Assembly: GCF_030704535.1 (NCBI RefSeq)
Contig: NC_081822.1
Span: 9,665,001-9,729,000, forward strand
From: Vitis vinifera
Lineage: Eukaryota; Streptophyta; Magnoliopsida; Vitales; Vitaceae
DNA length: 64,000 nt
Direction of reading: 5' to 3'
Shown here piece after piece: positions 34,189 to 48,529 of this stretch (position 1 is its first letter; every line of letters starts with the position of its first letter). The translations under genes and the position numbers were made by a program. A model generated the notes under the pieces. It was not told where the DNA came from, made no database searches, and worked only from the letters and a program-made list of their open reading frames with translations.

Positions 34189-35815
34189 TTTTATAAATTA
34201 CAGAAAAGAAAGAAAGAAAAAAAAAAAGAGAAATCTACATATAGCTGCATTTGTGTTTGTCATGGAAAATGAAAAATATTGCTAGAGTTTATAATGTAAA
34301 ACAAAATGCAAATGTGAAACGCAAAGCATATAAGCTATTTTAGGGTAAAATCCATGAATGACCAAATGGCCCAAAAAAAAGATCAAATTGGAAATACGAT
34401 CGGTCAACGGTTGAATCGATTGGTGCAATCCAATTTTCAAAACCATGAAAATTTTAATATATGACTTAAGCATGTAAGTTTGATATAACAACGAGTAAAA
34501 AATAAATTATAGAATCCCTTTAGATGAAAAAAGATTTTAATAATTATAAATTTTTATGAGATGGATATGATTTATTAAGATAATTTTAAAAAATAATAAA
34601 TAAAATTTAATATTAAATTTTATTTATAAGAATAAAATATCTTAAGATAATTATGAGGGTAGGTAGAGGATGCTATTTTTATGAGAAGCATAATATGATG
34701 CGTTTTGCATTAAAAAGTCAAATTCATCCACACATGTCCATGTCTATGAAACACATTACACCGAACATTATTTTCAAATTCGGACATTATTTTCAAACCC
34801 AACCTACGTAAGGCATGTTTTTTTTTTTTTTTTTCTTTTTAATTATTAAATTAGTTGTATTTTGGTTCAAAACTCACGTGGGAAGAAGACTAGAGGGGGA
34901 ACATTTTTGTTGCGAAGCTATACGGAATAAAATTTATTCAGAAGCCGGTCAAAACTCAAATTTATCTGCGGAACTTTTGTACTTATCTTTTGACAATTGG
35001 AATGCTTCCCTACAAATTAACTAAATTAATAGTCTCCTTGTTTTATCAGAAGCGAAGGAAAAAGTAGGACTCATGCATCGTACAACACAAATAGGCAGAT
35101 CTTTAGTCATAGATGGTGCATGCCGTAAAGTAGCCGTCTTGAGCTTGGTAAGAAACCAAGCTATTAAAACTTGACTTGAACTGTTCATTCTCAAGGGGGT
35201 AAGTGCCAGCCAGGGTTCAAATTTTATGATGCGGGCATGCAAGACTTATACCAATCTGCCGTTCTAATAATAGAATGTAGAAGACACCAAGCACCTCCTG
35301 CATGCATCTTGAGGCGGTGTAGACACGCATCCCAAGGCGAAGTTGTTCTCTACGACCTAAGGATCAATTTAGTAATTGTTTTAAAAAATAGTTTTTTGAG
35401 GTCAATTTTTGAAAATTATTTTTAAAATTTTTAAAATAAAAATATGTTAGAAAACCTAAAATATAACATGTTTTTAAATTTTTTAAATATATTTTAAAAA
35501 TAATTTTTATATATTTTTAATTCTTATATTTATATAATTATTTTTTAAAACAACGGTTAGAAAACAAGTAAAAACAAATAAATTTTTTTTAAAAAAAAAC
35601 ATTCTATTTTATGTTATTAATAACTTTTAATTATCAAAAGTTTTATTTTATATTTTTTGTTTTAAAGAACAAAAAGCCTGCTCAAAAAAACAGTTGCCAT
35701 AACTTTTTTCTGATCTGTAGTGATCCTAGGAAGGCTGTTTTCTAAATATAGTAATATAATAAAAAAATGTGGTCATAGTAAGAAAATACCGTTTGGACAT
35801 GTCCATGGTATTATG
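34189..35815. other. 5' flank of gene A2, no gene recognised
   Basis: Counterpart of 2401-4045. It contains the same conserved GC-richer block (about 34905-35360) and the MITE-end-like patch (about 34385-34445). No gene. Confidence 0.5.
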
Positions 35816-35822
35816 CATATGC
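35816..35822 (+). promoter_or_regulatory. disrupted TATA-like site of gene A2
   Basis: CATATGC stands where A1 has CATATATATGTATGC: 8 nt are missing, so no TATATA run remains about 65 nt before the A2 ATG. Flanking promoter sequence is otherwise nearly the same as in A1. The effect on expression is inference. Confidence 0.35.
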
Positions 35823-35883
35823 TTGAACAGGGAAGCTACCCACAGTTTAACCACAGTAATCCAATAGCAACATCTAAGCTACC

Positions 35884-38342
35884 ATGGATTTCCTTCTCCA
35901 ATGCCTAAACCCTGCCATGGTTGGAGCATTTGCAATACTTGTCCTCTCCTACTACCTGTTATTATGGCGGTCTGGAGCTGGTAAGGGCAGAATGGCACCT
36001 GAAGCTGCTGGTGCATGGCCCATAATAGGTCACCTACACCTCCTAGGTGGGTCTAAGAATTTGCCCCACTTACTTTTGGGAACCATGGCCGACAAGTATG
36101 GAGCAGTATTCAGCGTTCGGCTGGGATTGGAAAGAGCTGTGGTGGTGAGTAGTTGGCAGATGGCCAAGGAATGCTTCACCACCCATGACCTGGCTCTGGC
36201 CTCCCGTCCTCAACTTGTAATCTCCAAACAATTGGGATATAACGATGCCATGTTTGCTTTCTCTCCTCACGGTGCATACTGGCGGGAAGTGCGAAAGATA
36301 GCCACTCTAGAGCTCCTCTCGAACCGCCGGCTAGAGTTGCTGAAGAACGTCCGAATCTCAGAGGTGGAGACATGCATGAAGGAACTATACAAGCTTTGGG
36401 CTGAGAAGAAAAACGAGGCAGGCGTTGTTTTGGTGGACATGAAGCAATGGTTTGGGGACTTGACTCTGAACGTGATTCTTATGATGGTTGCTGGAAAACG
36501 ATATTTCGGTTATACAGCCGAAAGTCAAGAGAAAGAGACCCAGCGGTGCCAGAAATCGATTAGGGAATTCTTTCGTTTGTTGGGTCTCTTTGTGGTGTCG
36601 GATGCCCTTCCTTTTCTTGGCTGGCTTGACGTGGGTGGACATCTGAAAGCCACGAAGAAGACTGCAAAAGAAATGGATGGTATTGCTCAGGAATGGTTAG
36701 AGGAACACCGACAGCGAAAAGATTCGGGTGAAGCTAATGGTAACCAGGACTTAATGGACGTGATGCTGTCCATTCTGGCTGGCACGGACCCTACCGGCTA
36801 TGATGCCGATACAATCAACAAAGCCACATCCCTGGTATGCACATTATTCCTCGAGCACCTTTATATGCTACTAAAAAAAATGACATTCTTCTCAAGACAT
36901 AATTTCATGCTTTATCCTCTTTAGTCGGGACTCTCAGACTCTCGAGAGTACTCACACCTTCAATGGAATAACTTTCTGTTGCTGGTTGAAGCTAGTCAAA
37001 GTCAATACTTTTTAAAAGATAATATTAGATTTATAAAAGTTTTATCAATTATGAAAGAATTTTTTGCATCAGCGCAAATAGAATTTTTTTACTTAAAAAT
37101 AAAACGTTTTTGATTTCATATTGTGTTTTATTATACGTTGTTATTTGTCAAAAGAGTAACATGAGAAGCTTCGACAAGCAATTATAATGAAATACAACCC
37201 ACCTGAGAATCTGAGCGTAACTAGAATTATGACGAACCTCTGGCTTGGGTGTTTGGGCTGGGCTGGTAATGATCCAACTCTCCTCTGGGTGGCTGGCCCA
37301 TTCTTGTCAGAAGATCATGAAAGTGTGTTCATTATTCCTCATGCTTTGAGGCCTCATTGACTGGGCTTCTTGATCTTGAGTTGGTTAGACAATTACGCCT
37401 TTCAAAGACTCCTCGTCATAATAAATACAGGGGCTTTCCCTCGTAAATTTAAGGATTTTTATATTTTATATTTTATTTTAATTTTGAAGGCCAACATGAA
37501 CTTTTATAAAATGCTAAATTTATGAGCGAGTTTCAAATTCAAGCTACTTTTGATCGACGGACACTAAACTCTAACTCTAGAAGCAGACTCCTATTGGTTT
37601 CTAAGGGGCACTCACTCTTGAAAATAAATAAATAAATAAATTGAAGCCTTTTCCTCCTTAATCCTGTTAGTAGTTATAATTTTATTAACATTAGTTAATG
37701 TTTTGTACTTGACAGATTTTGATTGCAGGAGGCAGTGACACTACATCTGTTACTCTAACATGGGCGATCTCACTTTTATTGAATAATCCATGTATGTTAA
37801 GAAAAGCCCAAGAAGAATTGGACACTCATGTTGGTAAAGGGAGATTGGTAAATGAAGTGGATTTAAGCAAGTTGGTCTACCTCCAAGCAATTGTTAAAGA
37901 GACATTGAGGTTATATCCCGCATTTCCACTTTCAGGACCACGCCAATTTAACCAAGATTCCATTTTAGGTGGTTACCGTATCCCAAAAGGCACTCGTCTT
38001 GTGTTGAACCTCACTAAGATCCAAAGAGACCCAAGTATATGGTTGAACCCAACAGAGTTTCAACCAGAAAGATTCCTCACTACTCACAAAGACATTGATA
38101 TGAGGGTCAAAAATTTTGAGTTTACACCATTTGGTGGTGGAAGAAGAATTTGCCCTGGTGCAACTTTTGCCCTTCAAGTGCTACACTTAACATTAGCCAA
38201 TTTCTTGCACAAATTTCAACTTTCGACTCCATCAGATGCAACAGTTGATATGAGCGAGAGCCTTGGGATAACAAACATCAAATCCACTCCACTTGAAGTT
38301 CTCATCTCGCCACGTTTGTCTTCTTGTGATCTTTATGAGTAA
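35884..38342 (+). CDS. cytochrome P450, CYP82 family (gene A2), two exons
   Basis: Unit 2 twin of A1 and likewise an expected ER monooxygenase. Exon 1 is 35884-36834, the phase-0 intron 36835-37715 (GTATGC ... TTGACAG), and exon 2 37716-38342 (stop TAA), giving 525 aa. All hallmark motifs are present: W133xxxR137, AGGSDTT, ExxR 379-382, [14 protein letters not shown]. It differs from A1 at K83E, V203A, R277Q, S285N, V334A, L387F, N408K, V425I, V444I, G448V and N491D. G448V changes the Gly of the conserved RG..FE segment before the heme loop and may weaken the enzyme. L387F lies near the substrate-contact strand after ExxR. The TATA-like run is missing upstream. Open and intact, but possibly less active or less expressed than A1. 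Confidence 0.92.
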
Positions 38343-38396
38343 AACCAATGAATGTTGAGAGAGACTATTTCAAGAAACCTAGTATTATATATAGGA

Positions 38397-38402
38397 AATA
38401 AA
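38397..38402 (+). terminator. poly(A) signal candidate of gene A2
   Basis: AATAAA about 55 nt after the stop, at the same place as in A1. Confidence 0.4.
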
Positions 38403-40044
38403 AATACAAATAAAATTTGTACATGTGGTACAAGTTTAAAATAATAACTAATGAGTACTATACTTTTTTAATTTTATCTTAGCTTGAATTTTGGTGTTTT
38501 TTTTTTCTCCTTGTAGAAGAAAAAGTGGCATATAGCATTTTTCTTTCGGTATAGATAGTGAAAAATAAGTATGCACTTGACCATATGCATACGTGTGCAA
38601 TAGACTTAATGAGTTGCAAGTTGATAATTGATCTGTCTTTTGGTAGATTTTAGTTGCCTTCTTGTACATCATTAAAGTAGAAGATAAAGACGAAAATTAT
38701 AACTTCACCCATTCAATTAAAAATCAATTTAATTGAATTTAAAGAAGAAAATGGTTGGTTCGGTTTGACTAACAATAATTGATTCGTCGGTTTATTTTGT
38801 TTCAATTTGTTTTGGTTTGTTGTAACAATAAAAATCATTTTTTTTGGTTAATTTGGACTAAAAAAAAAAAACCATGATTAGATAAAAACTATAAATGTGC
38901 ATATGAAGTTGTATCGAATGTGAAAGCTTTTCATCAAATTAATAATATAACCAATACTCATATTATTGATGTAAATATAGAACTTCTAGATAAGTTCAAT
39001 TTGTTTTACTATTGATTTTTTAAATAGGTAACCGAATTGGTCTAATTCAATTTTATATTTTAAAACCCAATATTATTAAAAGAAAAATTGCTAAAAATTA
39101 GTGGATTAGGGTTAGTTCATTGATTCTGTCTACACCCCAAAAAGAAGAGTGTCCACTTCGTATTGTCAACTTTGTGTGCTTATAAGTTACAATTTTGCAC
39201 CATGAGATTCACATTTGTACTTATTATTGCTAATTTTGTGTGGTCATAAGTTATAATTTTACCCCACTAGATTCACATTTGCTAGCATCATAATTGACTT
39301 TCTACATCCATGCATTCATGAATCATTACATTTCAATACTGTATTACCATTTTGGTGCTAAACAAGAAGACTCGTCTTTAAAGTACTCAAGCAAACCCTC
39401 ACCAATTTTAATCATTTTTCAATTTAGATGAATGGGAGCAACAACACTAGAACAATGAAGTAGATGATGAAATAAAATAAAAAACAAAGATAGTATACAA
39501 ACTCTAATTTTATTGGTTTGTCATAGTCTTGACTTATATGCACTCTCCTCAAACTTTAAAATTCTGCTAACTTCTAATCCTTCAAGCCAATCTTAAACTC
39601 TTACATTTTGATTCTTGATTCCAAAAGACCTTCTTACACTTGCCTCAATAGATTCTTTACTTTTGAATACACTAGTCACAAGTTGTTAACAATTGAACAA
39701 AATTAATCTTTCTAAATCTTAATTAGTACAAGTTTAAACTTGAGAAAATACAAGAGGAAATTAGGATGTTTTGTCTTAGATAAGATTTATAAGTTAATCA
39801 AGAATTTTACATTGAGAACAAAGAGTTAAGATCAATTCAGTTAAGTGAGATTGTAGGATCTAATTAGTTTGAGATCTTAAGCGGTCCTGTTATAATCTTA
39901 TTATTTTATTCCAAAATTGCCTAAGAGGGAAGTAGTAATTTAGGACAACAATTCCCTCCCAAAGTTTATTGGTTTGAAACTAATACTTTATTATACCAGC
40001 ATGTTTGAGTTGAAAACACAAAAATTGAAGCTAAGGCAAGTACT
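38403..40044. other. spacer A2 to B2 (uninterrupted ancestral form)
   Basis: Contains the single copy of the 1.23-kb block that is doubled in unit 1. The MITE-like element here (about 38711-39138) has lost its left end. The 64-nt repeats are at about 39160-39290. No Copia sequence. No gene. Confidence 0.7.
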
Positions 40045-40739
40045 TTACAATTCGGATTGGGTTGCATCGAGCTTTGGTGGTAACTACTTGGGAGATGGCT
40101 AAAGAATGCTTGACCGCCAATGACCAGGTTTCATCCTCGCGTCCCGAACTTTTAGCCGCAAAACATTTGGGCTACAACTACGCCATGTTTGGTTTCTCTC
40201 CATACGGTTCTTACTGGCGTGAAGTGCGCAAGATAATCAGCCTAGAGTTACTCTCTAACCGCTGCCTAGAGCTGCTGAAGGACGTCTGTGCTTCAGAAGT
40301 GGTGACATCCATAAAAGAGCTATACAAGCTCTAGGCAGAGAAAAAAAATGAATCGGGCCTTGTCTCGGTGGAAATGAAGTAGTGGTTTGGAGATTTGACT
40401 CTGAACGTAATTCTTAGGATGGTGGCAGGGAAGCGTTATTTCAGTGCTTCAGATGCAAGTGAAAATAAACAGGCGCAGAGGTGCTGGAGAGTGTTCAGGG
40501 AATTTTTTCATTTGGTAGGGCTCTTTGCGGTGGCGGACGCTATTCCTTTTCTTGGATGGCTCAACTGGGGGAGACATGAGAATACCCTAAAGAAGACAAC
40601 AATAGAAATGGACAATATTGCTCAAGAATGGTTAGAGGAGCACCGTTGGAAATCATGATAATAGTACGCAAGACTTCATGGATGTGATGCTGTTAGTTCT
40701 TGATGGCAAAAATCTTGGTGAGTACGAAAGCCACATGCT

Positions 40740-43345
40740 TGTGTGGACCCGCATTTTTCACGTGCACCTCCACTCAATCGGCGAGACTCGTTTTTTTTTG
40801 GTGAAGATGTTGTTTTTGGAAAAGTCGGAGTCGCCACTTATTTTATTTTATTTTAAAGGGAAAATAAAACAAGAAATAAAACCCTAAAAAATGACTCCAT
40901 AGTTTTTTGGAAAAGCATGTCTTTGAAAAACCCGAGTCTAGGTCCGGGGATCAGGTTACTTATTGGGAAGGTACCTCCAGGAGATAGCACCTCTCTAAGC
41001 CCTACAAAGGTCCCTACTGACTATGTTGAAGGAAATGTGGCAATCAACTGATTAATTGAGGGTACCTAGGTAGGCTAAGGTGATCTCAAAACTAGCATGC
41101 TAAACAAGAAAAACCAATCACGCCCATAAAGGAAAGTTAGGATGCGTACCTGGACCACTTCTTAAGCGCTATCATAAAACATCAATGGTTAGTTTAGATA
41201 ATATATCACTCAGTATGTGTTTTATCATGAATGATCAAACAATGTAGCAAATATCAAGACATCCCAAGCATTCTCAAACATAGGTATAAATCATAATGAC
41301 GATCATATTTACAAAATTTGGAAGGTAGGTGACAGGAGACGTACCTGGATAGCATAGATAACTTGTAACGTGCTTTCACAAGACATGAGAGGTTAGATAA
41401 CAAACAATAAAATAAGAAGTCCTAGCATGTTTGTTATCTAATTAGCATAGAAAAAAAAAATTATCATAGTATATGAAACCATCAATTATCACTTATATCT
41501 TCTGTATAATTTCTAAAAAATAAATAGACATGATTTCCTTAAATAGCAAAGGGGGCAACAAAGATGAGTTTTGAAAATTTTCCTTATGTAGGGGCTTCAC
41601 CAATTCCCCGATTGATATACACAAATCTAGTTTAGAATTATCCCATTTGTTTGGGACCACAAGCTTGGATTCATGTCTTACTCAAAACTGTAATTTTATT
41701 TGAAATTTAAGAAAGATGCAAACAGATCAAAACATGGTTGCACATTATTTGAGAAAATGAGATTTCGATTCTAAGAACTCTAAATGAATTTTTGAAATGG
41801 ATTCCTAAAGGGAATGAGATTTTGATTCTAAGAACTTTAAATGAATTTTTGAAATGGATTTTTAAAGGGATTTTTTTTAGAATAGTGTTATGTTTTAAAA
41901 ATAAAAGAAATTAATTTCAAAACAATAAAACGTATGAATCAAATACCAAGCAAAACAAAAGAGAACAAAATCACAAAGTAGAATTTTTGACAACCAAGAA
42001 AATTGAAGTGGTGAGAATGGAAGCCAATCTTCACTATTTTTCGATGGTCTCCAAAAAGTAAATTTTACTAGAGACTACCAAAGCAATAAACTATTCAAAC
42101 TTGGATCAAATAAGCTAACGAAATACCCACCAAGAATTAATGACGAAAATTCAAGAAACACATCTACTAAGAATAACAATCAAGAATTAGCATGAGATCA
42201 ATTAAACACACAAACGCATCTAGATTAACTAAAATGAACCAAATTAAATCAAAGCAAACAATAATTTTCAAACATAGAATTAACTTTATTAATGAACTAA
42301 TATTATATAAAATACCTAAATCGAATAGATGTGCAAAACTAAATCAAAGTAAACTAAAGGCATGAATTCTCAAAAATAGAATTGATTTTATTAATGACCT
42401 AAAATTATACAAACTCCTAAAATAATTAAAATGAATCAATTTAAACGAAAGGAAACTAAAACAAAATATGAATTCAGGGAATCTAATTTCGAAATAAACT
42501 TACATTATTAAAATGAAATCTAGGCTTAAAAACTATTAAACACTAATTAAAGCCAATCTAAACTTAAATTCTTAACACACATGATCAATTATTTTAACAA
42601 ACTAACATTTTACCTTAACCACAAATTAAATTAAAAAACTACTTGAGACTAAATTTCTAACCTATAAAATTAAACTCATAATCAAATGGATAAGTTGATG
42701 ACACAGACAAATAAATATGAATAAAATAAAATATGAATGAAATGAAATACGAACACAAGGAATTAAATAATTTTTTCTTTTTTTTAATAAACTTATGTTA
42801 GTAAAATAAATTTGAGCTTAACAAACATTTTTATCACTAATTAAGGCAAGTTTAAAATATAATACTTAACACATAAAAAATCAATCATTTCAACAAACTA
42901 TAATTTTAACTAAACTTAAAGTCAATTCAAACAACCTTCAATAGATTTTTTTATTTTTATTTTAAACTGAATTTTTAACCCATAGATTCAATCTCATTGA
43001 TAAATAAATAAATAAATAAGTTACAAAGCATTAGCTTAGTAGCAAATAAATAAATAAACAACTAATAATTAAATGAATCACAACTAAACTAAATAAAGAT
43101 CAAACTATATTATTTTTTTTATTTTTCAAAAGTAGAATTACATGAATTTGTATTTTTTGAATTTAATATAATATACCAAACTAAACTTAAACACAATTCT
43201 CATTCTGCCATATTAAAACAAAAAATGCATGGAGTTAGTAAATAAAGTCAAATGACACAATATAATAATAATTCCACTAAAAAACCAATCAAACTAATTA
43301 AAATTCTAAAAAATATCAACTAAAACAAGATCAATCAAAATTAGC

Positions 43346-43409
<64 letters not shown>

Positions 43410-45216
43410 TTATTTTTAGTTATTTATTTATTAAAACACGAATACATCAACACGAAACGAAATAAACTAACCAACTTACATTCTAAAACTAAAAGGATAA
43501 ATCATGAATTAAAATTAACAACCTTTGGATATGAAAAGAGTGGCATGGAATCAATTGAAATAATAAACTAAAATTTAATAACATCTAAACTAAAAGATAA
43601 ATTAAAACTAAATTAAATGAAATTATGAACTTCCTAATTGAGAAAAAAAATAATAATAGTAATAAATCTAATCAAAATTCTAAATTTTAAACCATCATCA
43701 TGAATTGCCCAAACTCTTAAAAAATCCTAACCTTTCCATTATCAACAAAAATTGCCTAAACCAATATTTAAAAAATCTAATTTGTCAAACTAAGAATAAT
43801 AAATTGTAACTACATTAAACAAAAATCATAATCTTCAAGCTAGAATAATGAATCAATAATAATTAATTTATTTAGATAAGAAAAATTAAAAAAATAAATT
43901 AAAGATTAACATCTAAGCTAAACATGAATTTACAATAAAAATTTAAAATACAAAGATTGAATGGGAATAATTTTAAAACTAATAAATTGTCATCAGGAAA
44001 TATATTGATATTAGAAATAATTAAACTATATAGATAAAACTCTAAAACGATTATGCATTGAATTGAATATTTCTTGAATCAAAATTGAAATAGGAAGGAT
44101 AAATTCACATTTTCCGAAACGTGTAGGTCACTTTCCACTAGTAGGATTTCTATTTTTTATTTTATTTTAAAAGAATCATTGCCAAGGATGCATGGTGTGG
44201 TGGCTGCCCATGCACTGTAGCTGAAGACTTCTTCTTGGTGGTCTTTGAAACCTAGGAGCATGGCTGAATGTTTCCTTTCTTCCAATAGTGCAACTGCTCC
44301 GGAAGTCCTCTCAACGGTGCGGCTGATTCAGAAATCGTCATCTCAATGGTGCGGCTGTTTCGGAAATCTTCCTCTCAATGGTGCGGCTACACCCTCTCAC
44401 ATTCCAGAAAATAATCTTACTCCTCCCACCTGGATCCCCTTTAGTGCGGCTGTTGATCTCCTTCCCGTTTGGTGTCACCCTCTCTTCTGATGCATGCTGA
44501 AAGCGTCCCAAGAATGGTGCAGCTGGTCGTTCTTGCTTCTCCAAAGGCGTCAGACCCTCTTATGCGTGCTGAAAGCGTCCTAAGTATGGTGCGGCTGGTC
44601 GTTCACCCCTCTCCAAAAAAAACTCTCCCCCCTCTCACTTTCTAACCTTCCTCTCCAGTACTCTGCCAACATGGGAAGACAACTCACCAGCCCGGAGAGC
44701 CTCAATCATCCACGTCAGTCTAGCATCATCAGGACTCTCCTTCCTGAACATAGTCTTCATTCCGTCCAAATACCCATTGAACATTTCCTTTTTCCATGCC
44801 AAAAGAACTTTGGTAATTTTCTTTCTTCATTCATTTCCTTCCATTAGAAGCACAATCAACACATGCATGGGTGCATACTTGCTTTCCTTCTTAGTTCATT
44901 TTCTTCCATACGTCCTGTCCTCTTCCAACCACCTTGAATCCATCCTTTAACCCGCTGAATATTTCCTTTCCATAATCACACATGAAAATTCCTCTTTTTA
45001 ATTTTTTTTTTTGACTGAATATCCTCTATTTCCTGAAAGACTCACACATGAATATCCTTGCCAATACACGTTTTCAACCTTCCTTTTTCTCTCCAGTGAT
45101 GATTCCTTTGGTGAGTTTCTCTACAAAAATATAAAGAAAATTAGACTTAATGAATGAATCCCAAGGTGTTTTAGAAAATTATAAAATAAATTAACAAAAT
45201 AATTAAGTAAATAATG

Positions 45217-45249
<33 letters not shown>

Positions 45250-45726
45250 GTAAAGTGTCATGCAATCTATGCAACCATGCAATCATGTGAGCAACTCAAG
45301 TCATGCAAAGAATGTCTAATGGGCCTCGGGTGTATCTAATGGACCTAAAGGGTCTAAGTGGACCAATGATGGTGCCTAATGGGCCTAAGTGGGCCTAGGG
45401 TGGTGCCTAATGGACCTAAAGGGTCTAAGTGGGCTTAGGGTGGTGCCCAAGTGTATCTAAGTGAACCTAAAGTGCTTAAGTGGATCTAAGTGAACCTAAA
45501 GTGTTTAAGTGGATCTAAGTGAACCTAAAGTGCCTAAATGGGCCTAAGTCTAAATTAGGGCTACTAAGAGTCACAATAGGGTTAAATGAATCCCTCTACC
45601 AAAGTCTCCGAGGTGGCTCAAAAAAGGTAAGTAGTATGAGTAGCTATGGGCCACTAAGGAACTACTGTGGAGCACTGGAAGTGAACTTAAAGACATGTGC
45701 TAAAGGAACAAAATTGAGGGTCTACA
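40740..45726. mobile_element. 5-kb LTR-like element inserted in B2
   Basis: Orthologous to 12904-17860: same boundaries TGTGTGGACCC and GGGTCTACA and same insertion point. Length is 4,987 nt. The extra length comes mainly from a longer (TA)n, a longer (AAT)n and one extra GGTGCGGCTG unit. It lacks the 56-nt duplication of unit 1. No coding domains of a retrotransposon. Confidence 0.6.
43349..43407. repeat. (TA)n microsatellite, expanded in unit 2
   Basis: 59 nt of uninterrupted TA, against 17 nt at the same place in unit 1 (15569-15585). The flanks GCGTG and CTTTATTTTTAG are identical. Confidence 0.9.
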
Positions 45727-46895
45727 ACCTGGTATGAGTATTAATGGAACACCCACGTAACATTGATAAAGACAAATTGCAAGGATAAGGCAATGATCGA
45801 ACAAATAACCTATGATTAAACAAGATCATTCAAAATCAATTTTGTATATTTTTGTAACCGTTATTTGATGTGTTGACTTGAACAATTCTGTAACTGTTGT
45901 ATAGTTGTAGGCAAATTGATGTACATTGCCGCAAATAGTTTTTCTTAGCTATGCATATAAGTAAACTCTTATTACATCAATAAAAGTGTGAAAATTTTCA
46001 TTGAAAACAACAATGTTATTTCTTCTATACTATTTATATTTGCATAGGGCTAGCTTCTTTTCCATAGTTTTTCTTTTGTTTATATGTTTTAATTGATGCA
46101 TATTCACTTTCTTATTCTCTTAATTAAATTGCAATAATTAAAACTCTAATTTAAATAAATTTTAAAATTTATTTTTAACTAAAAACAACAATATACATAT
46201 ACAAATATATACTGCTTAAGTAATTAATTTTTTTAAAAAATATCCTTTGAGAACATCTCAGACAAACTAAGACATGCTTCTAGGGAAATCTAAATATAAT
46301 GTTTTTAAAAGCTACCTTGTAATTTTATTTTCGAGCATGTTGCATTATATATACTTTCCTTGAATTGATTTTCCAAATTTTATTTTTGTCAACAATAAGG
46401 GTTATCTACGTTTTGGAAGATATCTTTAATTTCCCCTCCAAAGAATAAGTGATCTTGAAACTTATAAGTTAATTATGTTCACTTGATCGAATAAGAGATT
46501 TGAACAATCTTGTAAAAAGATGTTAAGCAGATGGTTGATTTCGAAATTATCCTTTAAACTATAAAGGGAAATAGAAAAAAATACTATTATTTTGGTACAA
46601 GACCATATTGTTTAGTAGTGTCTCTAGGGAGTTCCATTAGATGCTATCAAACAATTAATTTGGTGTCTCACTAACGTAATTTTGAGTTGTTGAATTTTGG
46701 GTTTTGCAAACTCTAATTGCTGGAGGTAGTGACACAACTGTTGTCTCTCTAACCTGGGTATTCTCTCTTTTACTCAACAACCGCGACACCTAAAAAAAAG
46801 CTAAAAAAAAAAAATATTCAAGTTGGCAAGGAAAGATTAGTGAATGAACAAGATATAAGTAAGTTGGTCTATCTTCAAGCCATTCTTAAAGAAAT

Positions 46896-48101
46896 TGAGA
46901 AAATAAAGGCTAATCTTAAAAGATAAAAACACCCAAGAGGGGGGTGAATTGAGTTTTTAAAAATTATTTTTAAACACAACAAATTTAAGCATAAGAGAAT
47001 CAAATATAAAAAGATAAGGTTAGAGAAATCAAACTCAGATTTTATAATGGTTCAACACTTCCTTACCTACATCCACTCTCCTCAAGCTCTTAACCGAGTG
47101 AGGGTTCCACTAACATGAAGTTTCAACCAAACTTCTAATTACATTTACACTTAGATTCCGGCTCCAATGGGCTCTTACACAATCTCTTCAAGTTTCAACT
47201 CACTTAAAGACTTTAACACTAAGTTAACAAGTATGAATCTCTCAACTTAGCTCAACAATGACTCAAATACAACCCAAAGCTAGGATGAATCACAAAGGTG
47301 CACTAAAGGATATGTAAATGGAGATTTAATGCACCAAGAAAAGAAATGAGAGCTTTTAAGGCAAGAACAAATAGGTAAGCAAATAAATGCATGTGTTCTC
47401 TTACTCATAAATGAAGTGGAACTCTTTATTTATAGGTTTTTAACATTATAAGCCAAAAAACCAAAAAAACAGTCTCAATCGGTTGAGCTGAGGGTCAATC
47501 GGTTCACTAGCCATTGCAGCATTTAATGCTTGTCAGGTGACAGTTACCCTCGACCGGGAAGACAAATCCCTCGACTGGGAAGGAAAGGCTACTGAAAAAG
47601 AGAGAGTCTTTTTTGCACCTCTCGGTCGGACCTCAACAGGAAAGGGGGAGCCGGTCGACCGGTACCCTAGTCAATTGAGCCTGTTTGGACATAGCCTTGA
47701 TCGGTTCACAATTTTTTACCCGAAAACCTATCTTTTTCTAGTATTTTTGCTTCAAACACATAGGTAAGGTCTTCAGATAAAATATATGCCAATTTTGAAA
47801 CGTTTAGCTTAAGGTTCATTTGATAGATCTCGGATTTTGGTGAAAATGTAACTTTAAAGCATAAATCGAGTTTTTCAAAGATGCATGAAATAATATGTAA
47901 ATCCTAAGTGTATCAATGCATTCATCTTACATATGTTTCCTATCATTAAAGGTCTTTCCAAAAGTCTTGATCTTGCATCCATTAGGTCATTTGATGAATT
48001 TCCAAATTAACACCTGAAATTTTTTATAATTTAAACCAATTAGTAACTTAACTATGATTTGTTATCATCAAAACATGATTAGGAGAACCCTTGGGCTAAC
48101 A
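46896..48101. mobile_element. solo LTR inserted in exon 2 of B2
   Basis: Counterpart of 19025-20232 with the same ends (TGAGAAAATAAAGG ... GGGCTAACA) and the same insertion point. 1,206 nt. Confidence 0.7.
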
Positions 48102-48529
48102 GAGACATTACGGTTATATCCACCAAGACCACTTGGAGGACTATGCCAATTTATTGAGGATTGCACCTTGGGTGGATACCATGTCTTTAAAGACACTTGT
48201 TTAATAATGAACCTTTCGAAGATCCAAAATATCCAAGAATCTAGTTAGATTCGATAGAATTCTAACCAGAGAGGTTTCTCATCAACCATAAGAATGTTGA
48301 TCCTTAGGGAAAACATTTTGAATTTATACCATTTGGAGCTGGTCAAAGAGCATGTCTAGGAATAGCTTTTGGTCTTCAAATATTATATTTAGCATTAGCT
48401 AGTTTCTTACATGCATTTGACTTTTCAACTCCATCAAATGAACATGTTGATATGCGAGAGAGCTTTGGACTTACAAATATGAAATCTATCCCACTCGAAG
48501 TTTTCATTTCTCAAATCTACCCCACTTGA

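Larger units (their letters stand above)
40045..48529 (+). pseudogene. CYP82-family P450 pseudogene B2, split by two insertions
   Basis: Same architecture as B1: 5'-truncated exon 1 (40045-40739), the 5-kb element, intron remnant (45727-46726) ending GCAA instead of GCAG, exon 2 start ([10 protein letters not shown] at about 46727) broken by a solo LTR, and exon 2 end to 48529. Private lesions are a TGG-to-TAG stop at KLYKL-stop (about 40332-40334), a second stop in MK-stop-WFGD (about 40379-40381), and a deletion near 40650 (HRWKS then stop). It lacks the one-base frameshift of B1. The heme loop reads FGAGQRACLG. Non-functional. Confidence 0.9.

Noticed and set aside
43349-43407. (TA)n as a replication origin or regulatory switch
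   Set aside because: A simple repeat inside an AT-rich transposon; length variation is explained by slippage.
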